From positions 5,170-69,169 of the forward strand of contig JAEYRN010000033.1 in assembly GCA_023435565.1 (NCBI GenBank): DNA of 64,000 nt, written 5' to 3'. This document shows positions 26,720 through 34,583 of the stretch, one piece after another. Position 1 is the stretch's first letter, and every line of letters starts with the position of its first letter. Source of the stretch: Bacillota bacterium (lineage in GTDB: Bacteria > Bacillota > UBA4882 > UBA8346). The notes under the pieces are model-generated. The model ran no database searches and was not told the origin of the DNA. It saw only the letters and a program-made list of their open reading frames with translations. Position numbers and translations under genes: made by a program.

Positions 26720-27643
26720 TTAAACCTCTGTCAATAATTGAATAAATACATCTCCCAAGGATGGCTCAATAATTTTAACCCCCACCTTAAACCCATTTTC
26801 CTCAAGAACTGTCTCGAGCCATATCAGTCCCTGTTCAGCATCACGGGCCATTTCCGTTTTTAACTGCACATGTAACCGATCGCCGTATATTTGAACATCT
26901 TTGACGCTATTAACCAACAAATCGTGAATTTCTACCAGCCGTTCTCCGGTTATCGCATAAATTTTATTAGATAAGGGTTCCTTTAATTCGGTTTGGGTCC
27001 CGCATTCCAATATTCTCCCCTGATTCATCATTGCAATTCGGTCGCATTTGGCCGCTTCATCCATATAGGCGGTGCTAACGATTACGGTAGTTCCTTGGTC
27101 GGGTAATGGCAGCAGCATCTCCCAAAACTCTTGACGTGAAACGGGATCAACACCGGTGGTGGGCTCGTCAAGGATTAAAATCCGGGGAGTATGAATTAAA
27201 GTGCAGCAGAGAGCCAGCTTTTGCTTCATACCTCCGGAGAGGTTCCCGGCTAAACGGTCTTGAAACCGGGACAATCCGGCAAAACGAAGTAATTCTTGTT
27301 TTCTCTGGGCCAGACCTCGTAAGGGAGTATTAAAAAGGTCTGCGAAGAAGTCCAGATTTTCTTTAACTGATAAGTCGGCATAAAGGGCAAATTTTTGCGC
27401 CATATATCCTAATTCTTGTTTAAGTTTTTCAGGGTATTTGAGGACATCATAGCCTAAAACCGAGACCTTACCTGAGGTAGCAGTTAAGATTCCGCATAAA
27501 ATCCGAAAGAGACTAGTCTTTCCAGCACCGTCCGGACCGAGAAATCCGAAGATCTGATTGCTTTCGATTGCAATTGAAATTTCGTCAATCGCCGTTACTC
27601 GCTGGTATTTTTTGACCAATTTTTGGAGAACTACCGCTTCCAT
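26720..27643 (-). CDS. ABC exporter ATPase (first half of a split YbhF)
   Basis: A 307-residue ATPase with Walker A GPDGAGKTS, signature LSGGMKQK, Walker B ILILDEPTTGVDP and H-loop STAYMDEAAKC (the usual His is replaced by Ala-Tyr). The signature is canonical, so this half and the next gene (degenerate signature, intact His) complement each other as one asymmetric pair. A C-terminal domain of about 80 residues follows the ATPase core. SD is GGGAG. It is separated from hlyD by a repeat at 27659-27778. Confidence 0.88.
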   Translation of the reverse strand: MEAVVLQKLVKKYQRVTAIDEISIAIESNQIFGFLGPDGAGKTSLFRILCGILTATSGKVSVLGYDVLKYPEKLKQELGYMAQKFALYADLSVKENLDFFADLFNTPLRGLAQRKQELLRFAGLSRFQDRLAGNLSGGMKQKLALCCTLIHTPRILILDEPTTGVDPVSRQEFWEMLLPLPDQGTTVIVSTAYMDEAAKCDRIAMMNQGRILECGTQTELKEPLSNKIYAITGERLVEIHDLLVNSVKDVQIYGDRLHVQLKTEMARDAEQGLIWLETVLEENGFKVGVKIIEPSLGDVFIQLLTEV

Positions 27644-27658
27644 AAAGAACTCCCTTTG

Positions 27659-27778
27659 ATTGGCTAGTGGCTATTAGCTATTGGCTTACCTTAAGGTATG
27701 TATTTTGGTTAAAATCCACTGCAAAGAAATTTAGTAGCTAAAAGCCAGTAGCCAATAGCTAAAAGCCTGTAGCCAAAT
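27659..27778. repeat. TGGCTA inverted-repeat element inside the exporter operon
   Basis: Left arm 27669-27689 and right arm 27747-27767 match in inverted orientation at about 18 of 21 positions, and further TGGCTA/TAGCCA units flank them. It occupies nearly all of the gap between the hlyD-like gene and the first ATPase. Confidence 0.55.
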
Positions 27779-27782
27779 AATC

Positions 27783-28613
27783 TTAAGGCAATTTAATCCT
27801 AACCTCTGCTGGAACTCCAGCTTTTAACTTACCTGAGCTATTATCCAGTTCCACTTTCACTTCATATACTTGTTTTACCCGTTCCTCTTTGCTTAAATAA
27901 TCTTTGGGAGTAAACTCAGCTTCCGACGATATATACGAGATTCGGCCTTTAAAATCCAAGTCCGAAAAAGCATCCAGATTCACTATTGCCGGTTGATTTA
28001 AGCTGACCTGTTCAACTTCTTTTAAAGGCAAATAAATTTTGACCCATGGTTTAGCTTGATTAAGAATGGCGTAAAGTGAAGCTCCTGCCTGCGCTAATTC
28101 TCCCGGTTCAACTAATTTAGCGGAGACTACTCCGTCGATTGGAGCGAAAAGCCGTGTCTCGGCTAATTGAACCTCTAAGAGATTCAAATTCGCTTCGGCT
28201 TGATTAACCTGAGCTTCATAAACCTCTTTACTTGTGGCAACCCGGTCATATTCCGCCTGTGAAATAAGTTCATCCCGTTGTAGTTTAGATAGTCTCTTTA
28301 AATCCCTTTGGGCCGCAGCTAGATTCGCTTGTGACGCCTGGAGTCCGGATCTGGCAGCTTTAACCTGAGCGTCTAACTGATCATGATCCAGTTCCACCAT
28401 TAGAACTCCTGTCTCAATTACTTGCCCCTCTTCAAAATACATTTGATTTACCCGTCCAGCGATTTTACTACTAACGATAATCTCAGTCATTTCGATGGTT
28501 CCCGTAGCTGAAATCTCATTTTTTGTTACCGGTCCGCATCCTGAAATCAAGGATGCAATTATTATAAATACTACTCCTAAATGCTTTCCAAACAAATTTT
28601 GCCCACTCACCAT
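27783..28613 (-). CDS. HlyD-family membrane-fusion lipoprotein, YbhG-like
   Basis: About 276 residues. The signal peptide ends in the lipobox LISGC, so it is a lipid-anchored periplasmic adaptor. Biotinyl/lipoyl-like halves (VEEGQV-type region FEEGQVIETGVLMVELDHDQLDA and LFAPIDGVVSAKLVEPGELAQAG) flank an alpha-helical hairpin (about 75-135). A beta-barrel domain follows. It would connect the ABC exporter to the outer membrane or receive substrate. The ATG start at 28613 has AGGTGG 5 nt upstream; it begins 12 nt after tetR. Confidence 0.88.
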   Translation of the reverse strand: MVSGQNLFGKHLGVVFIIIASLISGCGPVTKNEISATGTIEMTEIIVSSKIAGRVNQMYFEEGQVIETGVLMVELDHDQLDAQVKAARSGLQASQANLAAAQRDLKRLSKLQRDELISQAEYDRVATSKEVYEAQVNQAEANLNLLEVQLAETRLFAPIDGVVSAKLVEPGELAQAGASLYAILNQAKPWVKIYLPLKEVEQVSLNQPAIVNLDAFSDLDFKGRISYISSEAEFTPKDYLSKEERVKQVYEVKVELDNSSGKLKAGVPAEVRIKLP

Positions 28614-28624
28614 CAATACCACCT

Positions 28625-29209
28625 CTAGCGCTTGATTCCAGTCAGAATAAATTCAGTCAGTTCTTTTTTTACCCGTTCCAAGTCTTCGTTTTTCTTAAGA
28701 AATACTTTATTGATAAGATTGATTTGCATGCCGCCGATGACAGAGAGCGCAGCCACCTCCGGATCAACAGACCTGAATTCGCCAATTTTAATCCCTTCTT
28801 CAAAAATTTTAGTAACTAGCCGTACATAAGGATGGACCCCGTTTAGAATAACAGATTCCACGTCAACCAAACTTTTATGTTCGGAATGTCCAAATATTAG
28901 CTGAGCTATATTGCGGTCGATGGTAAAAAACTTAAAATGGAAATTGATTAACGATATGAGTTTTGAGGTTGGTTTCAAATTCGGGTTGTTTATAATCTCC
29001 TCAACCCCATTTTTAAGACGCTGAATATTATCATTTATGATTACGGCAAATAGTTGATTTTTAGTAGGAAAATACTTAAAAATCAGCCCCTCGGACACAC
29101 CGGCTTCTTTGGCTATATCTGAAGTCCTGGTGTTTGCAAAGCCTTTTTCCATAGCCATTTTGACCGTTGCTGCGATAATTTTTTCCTTGGTAATTTCAAC
29201 TTTGTTCAT
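28625..29209 (-). CDS. TetR-family transcriptional regulator, CecR-like
   Basis: A 194-residue regulator with the N-terminal HTH TSDIAKEAGVSEGLIFKYF (about 25-45) and a helical ligand-binding domain. The start is ATG at 29207-29209 with AGGTG upstream. It heads the operon tetR-hlyD-ATPase-ATPase-permease-permease, the order of E. coli cecR-ybhGFSR apart from the split ATPase. A perfect palindrome, TGAGTG-AA-CACTCA (29229-29242), lies between promoter and start and is the likely operator, implying autorepression and ligand-induced export. Confidence 0.88.
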   Translation of the reverse strand: MNKVEITKEKIIAATVKMAMEKGFANTRTSDIAKEAGVSEGLIFKYFPTKNQLFAVIINDNIQRLKNGVEEIINNPNLKPTSKLISLINFHFKFFTIDRNIAQLIFGHSEHKSLVDVESVILNGVHPYVRLVTKIFEEGIKIGEFRSVDPEVAALSVIGGMQINLINKVFLKKNEDLERVKKELTEFILTGIKR

Positions 29210-29228
29210 TGATTCACCTATATGTTTT

Positions 29229-29242
29229 TGAGTGAACACTCA
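29229..29242. promoter_or_regulatory. Probable TetR operator
   Basis: Perfect 14-nt palindrome TGAGTGAACACTCA, just downstream of the predicted transcript start of the tetR operon. Bound repressor there would block transcription. Confidence 0.65.
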
Positions 29243-29251
29243 CTTACTATT

Positions 29252-29280
29252 AGTTTAATACATTCCGATATCCTTTTCAA
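29252..29280 (-). promoter_or_regulatory. Promoter of the TetR/ABC exporter operon
   Basis: Minus strand TTGAAA (29275-29280), 17 nt, TAAACT (29252-29257). The -10 box is moderate; the operator at 29229-29242 supports the placement. Confidence 0.5.
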
Positions 29281-29307
29281 GCCAATCCAAAAACCTTAAC
29301 CATAAAT

Positions 29308-30018
29308 TTACATGTGATTATATTCCAACACCACCTTGGTTATTTCCTGTTCCAAACTCCAAGACTCATCTCCGTTCAACCTTAACTCAAGCGGAATGTC
29401 ATTCCGAAACCTCTCTACCAACCGCGCCGGTTTCGCCGATAAAACCAAGATCTGATCTCCCAACCAGACTGCTTCTTTTACATCATGGGTCACTACCACA
29501 ACCGTATTAGACTCTTTACGCCACAACTTTAAAAAATCGGAAACCAATTGATGCCTGTTTTTTAAGTCCAGCGATTTAAAAGGTTCATCCATCAGCAATA
29601 ACTCAGACGGATAGGAAAAAGCCCTGGCCATCGCGACCCTTTGTTTCATACCGCCGCTTAATTGACGGGGGTAGTAATCATGATAGTCTCCCAAACCTAC
29701 CGCTTGCAGAAAATGTTTGATTCTGGTATCAACCTCCTTGGGAGGCATTTTATCTTCTAAGACCAACGCTAGATTTTGGTAAACGTTTAACCATTGGAAT
29801 AATCGCGGTTCTTGAAAAAGGAACCCCACCTGTTCAGTAGATACTACCACTCCTTGGTCGGCTTTAATTAAACCTGCCATAATTTTCAATATTGTCGTCT
29901 TCCCACAACCGGACGGTCCTAAGATAGCCGTGATTTTACCGGTAGGAAATTCTAATGTTATATCTTGAAATACTTCTAATTCCCCGAAACACTTTGAAAT
30001 GCCCTCTACTTTAAACAT
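29308..30018 (-). CDS. ABC transporter ATPase, SsuB/TauB-like
   Basis: A 236-residue ATPase with Walker A GPSGCGKTT, Q-loop FQEPRLFQW, signature LSGGMKQR, Walker B LLLMDEPFKSLD and H-loop VTHDVKEAV. It overlaps the permease gene by 8 nt. Order on the minus strand is binding protein, permease, ATPase, the same families as the systems at 9.9-11.5 and 36.9-39.5 kb. It would power uptake of a small organic anion or a similar solute; substrate is unknown. Confidence 0.88.
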   Translation of the reverse strand: MFKVEGISKCFGELEVFQDITLEFPTGKITAILGPSGCGKTTILKIMAGLIKADQGVVVSTEQVGFLFQEPRLFQWLNVYQNLALVLEDKMPPKEVDTRIKHFLQAVGLGDYHDYYPRQLSGGMKQRVAMARAFSYPSELLLMDEPFKSLDLKNRHQLVSDFLKLWRKESNTVVVVTHDVKEAVWLGDQILVLSAKPARLVERFRNDIPLELRLNGDESWSLEQEITKVVLEYNHM

Positions 30019-30781
30019 GCTCCGTCCCTTTCCAGGCTATAAACGATCTCCTCAATATAAAGATCGATATGAAATCAAAAAGTAAACCGATACCGATTAC
30101 CACCACTGTCCAGGCGAATACTTTTTCTGTTTGCAAGTAAACTCTGGCCGTATCCATTTGAGTACCGATTCCCCAGACAGGATAGGCCAATACTTCGGCA
30201 GCGATTGAAACCTTCCAGGTAAGGCTGAGTCCGTTACTGACTCCAGCCGCTAAAAAAGGCAGGATTGAAGGTATATAAAATTTTAGTAATAATCGGCTTT
30301 TCTTTACCCGGTATAGAGTTAACAGTTCTAATAGTTCAAAGTCAATGTTCCTAATCCCTTCAATGACATTCTGTATTAACAGTGGTAAAACCACCAATGA
30401 AATAACAAATAGCGGCACTCTTTCCCCTTTAAACCAAAGCAACGCTATTAATATAATAGACATGGAGGGAGTACTGCGTAAACAAACCAATAGCGGGCGT
30501 AACAAAGCTTCTATCCACTTATATCTACCCGCCACAATTCCAATCATAATTGATAAACCGAATGATATACCGAAAGCTGTTAAACCCCGGCTGATCGTAG
30601 CGGTTAAATGACGCCAAAAATCCCCACTCTCTACCAAAATTAACAGATTCTCAAATGCGCTTTGAGGCGATGGAAGAATGAGAGGTTTATCAATCAAAGA
30701 AGAGGCGCAATACCAGATTAATAATAGAGTGAGTATTGAAACCCCGCTTAATATTTTATGGTTGGTAATAAATTTTTTCAT
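30011..30781 (-). CDS. ABC transporter permease, SsuC/TauC-like
   Basis: About 256 residues, roughly six TM segments. The EAA-like loop lies around ELLTLYRVKKSRLLLKFYIPSILPFLAAGVSNGL. The ATG at 30779-30781 is chosen: GGAGG lies 11 nt upstream and a TM helix begins soon after. A longer reading frame extends into the binding-protein gene and is not credible. It overlaps that gene's end by 26 nt. Confidence 0.86.
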   Translation of the reverse strand: MKKFITNHKILSGVSILTLLLIWYCASSLIDKPLILPSPQSAFENLLILVESGDFWRHLTATISRGLTAFGISFGLSIMIGIVAGRYKWIEALLRPLLVCLRSTPSMSIILIALLWFKGERVPLFVISLVVLPLLIQNVIEGIRNIDFELLELLTLYRVKKSRLLLKFYIPSILPFLAAGVSNGLSLTWKVSIAAEVLAYPVWGIGTQMDTARVYLQTEKVFAWTVVVIGIGLLFDFISIFILRRSFIAWKGTEHV

Positions 30782-31724
30782 CCGGTAATTTGCCTCCAAT
30801 GGCCTCTGGCGCGAACTCCGATAATCTGAGTAAAAAACGATCAATCTCCGGTCGAGCATTACGAGCGGATTCGAAATGGAGATTACAGCGTGGCAACCCT
30901 TTCTGTACTGCATTTGCCGAAATTTGAACGTATTTTTCTGCCAAAACCCCGGCTTGATCAGTATTCTTGTTTAACCATTCGATTGCTTGATTAAGTTTTT
31001 GTAAATATTGATCGACAAATTCCGGCGAAGATGCGGCAAACTTTTGATTTACCACAATGCAAGTCTGCGGATATGTTTGGCCTTGTCTCTCCACCCTTTG
31101 CCATTCTCTCTGAAAATCAAGGAGTACTTTAATCTTGGGATTACGTTCCATTACTTCGGTAACCCAAGGTTCGGGAAGGACAGCCAGAGATACCCCGGAA
31201 GCAGATAACCGGGCTAACTCTACAGGACTACCAACATACCGAATTGTTAAATCTTTATCCTGATTAATATCGTTTCTTTTCAGTAGGTAACGTAAGAGTA
31301 AATCAGGTACTGCCCCTTTGGCAGGAGCTAGAATTACTTTACCTTTTAAATCAGCCCAACCGTTTACCTCCGCATCTCCAATCAAATACATTACTCCCCA
31401 CCCAATTACCGCGGCAACTTGGATCGGTACCCCTTTATTATAAAGAATAGTAGCAGTATTAATGGGTAATGCGGCCAAATCAACATCACCCGTAATTATC
31501 TTACCTATAAGTAAATCCGGACTTTTCCAGATCGAATGGGATACCGGCCAACCACTAATCTCCGGTTCTTCAATCAGTTTCACCATTGCTAAACCGGAAA
31601 CCCCCGATAAACCTGCAACCCGGACCATTGTTTTTGGCTGACTCATCCCTGCTCCGGATAAAACCACTAATAACAAAATTGCCCCTATGGACAATGATTT
31701 TATAGTTTTGTATCGGCACATCAT
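30756..31724 (-). CDS. ABC transporter substrate-binding protein, NMT1/TauA-like
   Basis: About 322 residues with a signal peptide (hydrophobic IGAILLLVVLSGAGM). A two-lobed NMT1/THI5-like fold includes VRVAGLSGVSGLAMVKLI, DVDLAALPINTATILYNKG and VGSPVELARLSASGVSLAVLPEPWVTEVM. The ATG at 31724 follows AAGGA by 7 nt. It would bind substrate outside the inner membrane and deliver it to the overlapping permease. The short first beta segment (no FY-A-KG motif of THI5 types) makes a taurine/sulfonate guess uncertain. Confidence 0.84.
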   Translation of the reverse strand: MMCRYKTIKSLSIGAILLLVVLSGAGMSQPKTMVRVAGLSGVSGLAMVKLIEEPEISGWPVSHSIWKSPDLLIGKIITGDVDLAALPINTATILYNKGVPIQVAAVIGWGVMYLIGDAEVNGWADLKGKVILAPAKGAVPDLLLRYLLKRNDINQDKDLTIRYVGSPVELARLSASGVSLAVLPEPWVTEVMERNPKIKVLLDFQREWQRVERQGQTYPQTCIVVNQKFAASSPEFVDQYLQKLNQAIEWLNKNTDQAGVLAEKYVQISANAVQKGLPRCNLHFESARNARPEIDRFLLRLSEFAPEAIGGKLPDEKIYYQP

Positions 31725-31751
31725 TAACACATCCTTCGATTGGCATACCAT

Positions 31752-32060
31752 ATATTAGTTTTAAATATATTCGACCGCCGGTACGAATTCCCTTTTAACA
31801 TCCTTATGGTGTCTATCAATAAACTTAACTAAAAATGTCGGTATACATTTATACATATCTCCAATTCGTTGATTCCATGTTTTATTCTGTGTTATTGTTT
31901 TCCTAATAATCGAATCCAAAGATACAGGTATATTTAGGCGATTTCATAATTATGAGAATTGCATAATTACCTTTGCTCATATTGAAAGGCGGTGATGACC
32001 TTATCTCCACTTTAGAATCTACTTTATCTATAAATCATTTATTAAAAGGAGATGTTCCAC
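31752..32060. other. Intergenic region upstream of amt
   Basis: It separates the divergent binding-protein and amt genes. It contains the 24-bp repeat at 31950-31973 and an SD-like AAAGGCGGTG (about 31985-31994) followed by only a six-codon frame. No clear promoter was chosen; no GlnR or sigma-54 site was seen. Confidence 0.35.
31950..31973 (+). repeat. Solo copy of a 24-bp repeat end upstream of amt
   Basis: These 24 bases are identical to 43035-43058, one end of the inverted-repeat element at 43039-43153. Here there is only one arm, but TAATTATG/CATAATTA makes it a small palindrome by itself. Confidence 0.6.
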
Positions 32061-33437
32061 ATGGACACCAAAGTTATTTTAGATACTTTATGGGTATTAT
32101 TAGCTGCTATGCTTGTCTTTTTTATGAATTTGGGTTTTGCAATGGTTGAGTCGGGTTTCGCAAGAGCAAAGAACTGTGTCAATATTTTGTCAAAAAACTT
32201 TATTGTCTTTGCTGTATCTTCATTAGGATTTTTACTAATCGGTTGGGGATTTATGTTCGGTGATGGTAATCCTTTTATCGGGTTAAAAGGACTATTCTTT
32301 ATAACAGGGGCGGATAATTCTCCTGCGACCGGCGAAGCTTATCGGGGTGTCTATTCCGCTCTTAGTTGGACCGGAGTCCCCTTAATGGCGAAATTCTTTT
32401 TCCAATTAGTATTTTGCGGCACCGCAGCCACTATCGTATCCGGCGCAGTTGCCGAACGTATTAAGTATATCTCCTTTATTGTCTTCTCTTTTCTAATGGC
32501 TATGTTTATTTATCCCATCATCGGCCATTGGATTTGGGGGGGAGGCTGGTTGGCGCAACTGGGAATGTTTGATTTCGCTGGTTCTACCGTAGTCCATTCC
32601 GTAGGAGGCTGGGCTGCCTTAGCCGGTATCTTAATTCTAGGGCCTCGTTTTGGCAAATTCACTCCTGACGGTAAAATTCATCCTATTCCCGGTCATAATC
32701 TCAGTATTGCAACAATTGGCGCCTTTGTTTTATGGTTGGGCTGGTTTGGGTTCAATCCCGGTTCGACCATGGCAGCCGATCCTCAGGCAATAGCTCATGT
32801 ACTTATGACCACCAATACTGCCGCAATAGCCTCAACTTTAAGCTCAACTATTATCTCATGGCTTTTGTTGGGAAAACCGGATTTGGGCATGACCATCAAC
32901 GGTTGCTTAGCAGGATTGGTCGCCATCACAGCGTCCTGCGCCTTTGTAGGTTTGGCAAGCTCGTTAATTATCGGTCTCCTTGCTGGAGTTTTCGTAGTAT
33001 TAGCGGTTATCGGTTTTGATCGCTTGAAAATCGACGACCCGGTTGGTGCCTTATCAGTCCACTTAGTTAACGGAGTCTTTGGCACTTTGGCAGTAGGATT
33101 ATTCGCTCAAGACAAAATTACCGGTACTGCTACCGGAAACGGTCTCTTTTTCGGAGGTGGATTTAAATTATTAGGAGCCCAATTTACAGGGGTACTTGCC
33201 ACTGCCGTATTTGTCTTCATTGGCGCCTTATTGATTTGGATTGTATTAAAGTTAACTATGGGTATTAGAGTAAGTTTACAAGAAGAAATTGACGGTTTGG
33301 ATATAGGTGAACATGGTAACTCTGCATATCCTGAGTTTTTAATCAGAAAGCCGATTTATTCATTAGCCGGGACCAACGGCAGTATTGCTTCTTTATCCGA
33401 TAAGCAAGCTCCTGCCGCAGCTAAAGGAGGTAATTAA
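32061..33437 (+). CDS. amtB: Ammonium transporter
   Basis: About 458 residues, about 11 TM helices. Amt signatures include GFAMVESGFARAKN, the pore histidine regions VVHSVGGWAAL and SVHLVNGVFG, and LGWFGFNPGS. A C-terminal cytoplasmic tail of about 50 residues ends Ala/Gly-rich. The ATG at 32061 has AAAGGAG 9 nt upstream; an ATG three codons earlier touches the SD. Paired with glnK 1 nt downstream, the standard arrangement in which GlnK blocks the channel in ammonium excess. Confidence 0.95.
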   Translation: MDTKVILDTLWVLLAAMLVFFMNLGFAMVESGFARAKNCVNILSKNFIVFAVSSLGFLLIGWGFMFGDGNPFIGLKGLFFITGADNSPATGEAYRGVYSALSWTGVPLMAKFFFQLVFCGTAATIVSGAVAERIKYISFIVFSFLMAMFIYPIIGHWIWGGGWLAQLGMFDFAGSTVVHSVGGWAALAGILILGPRFGKFTPDGKIHPIPGHNLSIATIGAFVLWLGWFGFNPGSTMAADPQAIAHVLMTTNTAAIASTLSSTIISWLLLGKPDLGMTINGCLAGLVAITASCAFVGLASSLIIGLLAGVFVVLAVIGFDRLKIDDPVGALSVHLVNGVFGTLAVGLFAQDKITGTATGNGLFFGGGFKLLGAQFTGVLATAVFVFIGALLIWIVLKLTMGIRVSLQEEIDGLDIGEHGNSAYPEFLIRKPIYSLAGTNGSIASLSDKQAPAAAKGGN

Positions 33438-33438
33438 A

Positions 33439-33777
33439 ATGAAACATATTATTGCAATTATTCGTCCTGAAAAGCTTGAACAAGTACGCCAAGCGTTGGA
33501 AAAAGTAGGTTACTCGGGATTGATGATCTCCGAGATCCAAGGCCATGGAAAGCAAAAAGGCATTGTTCAACAATGGCGTGGCGAAAAGTATAAAGTGGAT
33601 TTAATTTCTAAAGTAAAACTGGAAATAGTCGTAAAAGATACCGAGGTTGCTATCATAAAAAAAACCATCATCGAAAACGCCCGCACCGGTGAAATCGGGG
33701 ACGGCAAGATTTTTATTTCCGATATTGAAGAGGTCATCCGGATTCGAACCGGTGAAGAAGGCGAAACTGCTTTATAA
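33439..33777 (+). CDS. glnK: PII signal transduction protein GlnK/GlnB
   Basis: A 112-residue trimeric nitrogen sensor. It starts MKHIIAIIRPEKLEQV and has the T-loop HGKQKGIVQQWRGEKYKVDL with the Tyr at the uridylylation position. KVKLEIVV and the ARTGEIGDGKIFI nucleotide-binding B/C-loop motif follow. It binds ATP/ADP and 2-oxoglutarate and controls the adjacent Amt. SD GGAGG overlaps the amt 3' end, so the two are co-translated. A strong terminator follows. Confidence 0.95.
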   Translation: MKHIIAIIRPEKLEQVRQALEKVGYSGLMISEIQGHGKQKGIVQQWRGEKYKVDLISKVKLEIVVKDTEVAIIKKTIIENARTGEIGDGKIFISDIEEVIRIRTGEEGETAL

Positions 33778-33779
33778 TG

Positions 33780-33818
33780 AACACTCCCGAGGCGGCTCTA
33801 TTCCGCCTCGGGAGTGTT
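33780..33818. terminator. Bidirectional terminator of amt-glnK, inside the rsuA-like 3' end
   Basis: Perfect 16-bp GC-rich stem (33780-33795 with 33803-33818), loop of 7 nt, starting 3 nt after the glnK stop. The stop codon of the convergent pseudouridine synthase gene (33798-33800) is in the loop, so its last codons form one arm. Confidence 0.8.
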
Positions 33819-34535
33819 GTTTATGAATGACCCCATAATCGTATTAATCTCTTCCCGAGTTAGTTCACGGTAGTCCCCGGTTTTTAACTCCGGATCCAGA
33901 GACAACCCACCCATGGTTAACCGTTTTAAATATAAGACCTTATTGCCCAATGCTTGGAACATTCTTTTGATCTGGTGATATTTCCCTTCTTCAATTATAA
34001 CCATTGCTTCATAATTTCCGACGGAACGTATTATTTTCAACTCAGCCGGTCTGGTTTGATACCCGTCATCCAAGATAATACCATTTCGGAAAGATTCTTT
34101 ATCTTTAGGACTGATTGCCTCGGATACCTTAACAAAATAACCCTTTGGAACCTTCTTTTTTGGTGAAAGAAGCTTATGCCCCAATTCTCCGTTATTAGTT
34201 AAAATTAAAAGACCTTCCGTATCCTTGTCCAACCGCCCTACCGGAAAAATTCCCTTATTTAAGTATTTAGAGTCGAGCAGATCTAAAACTGTCCGTTCTT
34301 TAGGGTCTTCGGTAGCGGAAACCACTCCCGCCGGTTTATTAAGCATCAAGTAAACATACTTTCGGTAAACCACTTCAGCCCCCCAGCAAACAACAACATC
34401 GCTACCGGGATTAATTTGAAACGATTCATTTCTAATTGGCTGTTCATTTACAGTTGCCGAGCCCGACCTAATTAGTCGTTTGACTTCGCTTCGGCTACCG
34501 CATCCCATATTTGCTAAATAACGATCTAATCTCAT
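33798..34535 (-). CDS. RsuA/RluB-family pseudouridine synthase
   Basis: About 245 residues. An N-terminal S4 RNA-binding domain (RLDRYLANMGCGSRSEVKRLIRSG) precedes the catalytic domain with PVGRLDKDTEGLLILTNNGEL, which carries the catalytic Asp. It also has LNKPAGVVSATED and EGKYHQIKRMFQALGNKV. It modifies a uridine in rRNA; RsuA (16S) versus RluB (23S) cannot be separated here. The start is placed at the ATG at 34535, giving the usual MRLDRYLA beginning; an ATG 8 codons upstream lacks an SD. It follows the PBP1A gene by 48 nt and may share its transcript. Confidence 0.9.
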   Translation of the reverse strand: MRLDRYLANMGCGSRSEVKRLIRSGSATVNEQPIRNESFQINPGSDVVVCWGAEVVYRKYVYLMLNKPAGVVSATEDPKERTVLDLLDSKYLNKGIFPVGRLDKDTEGLLILTNNGELGHKLLSPKKKVPKGYFVKVSEAISPKDKESFRNGIILDDGYQTRPAELKIIRSVGNYEAMVIIEEGKYHQIKRMFQALGNKVLYLKRLTMGGLSLDPELKTGDYRELTREEINTIMGSFINNTPEAE

Positions 34536-34583
34536 TTTATCTCTCTCAGATCTTTTCATTTGTTATATTGTTAGCAATACCGA

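Noticed and set aside
31940..31990. Sigma-54 promoter or GlnR site upstream of amt
   Set aside because: The GG-N10-GC spacing and the TGTNA-N7-TNACA pattern are not present; the TTGCAT seen belongs to the repeat.
31985..32020. Six-codon leader peptide upstream of amt
   Set aside because: The ATG is only 1-2 nt from the SD-like sequence and the frame is too short to judge.
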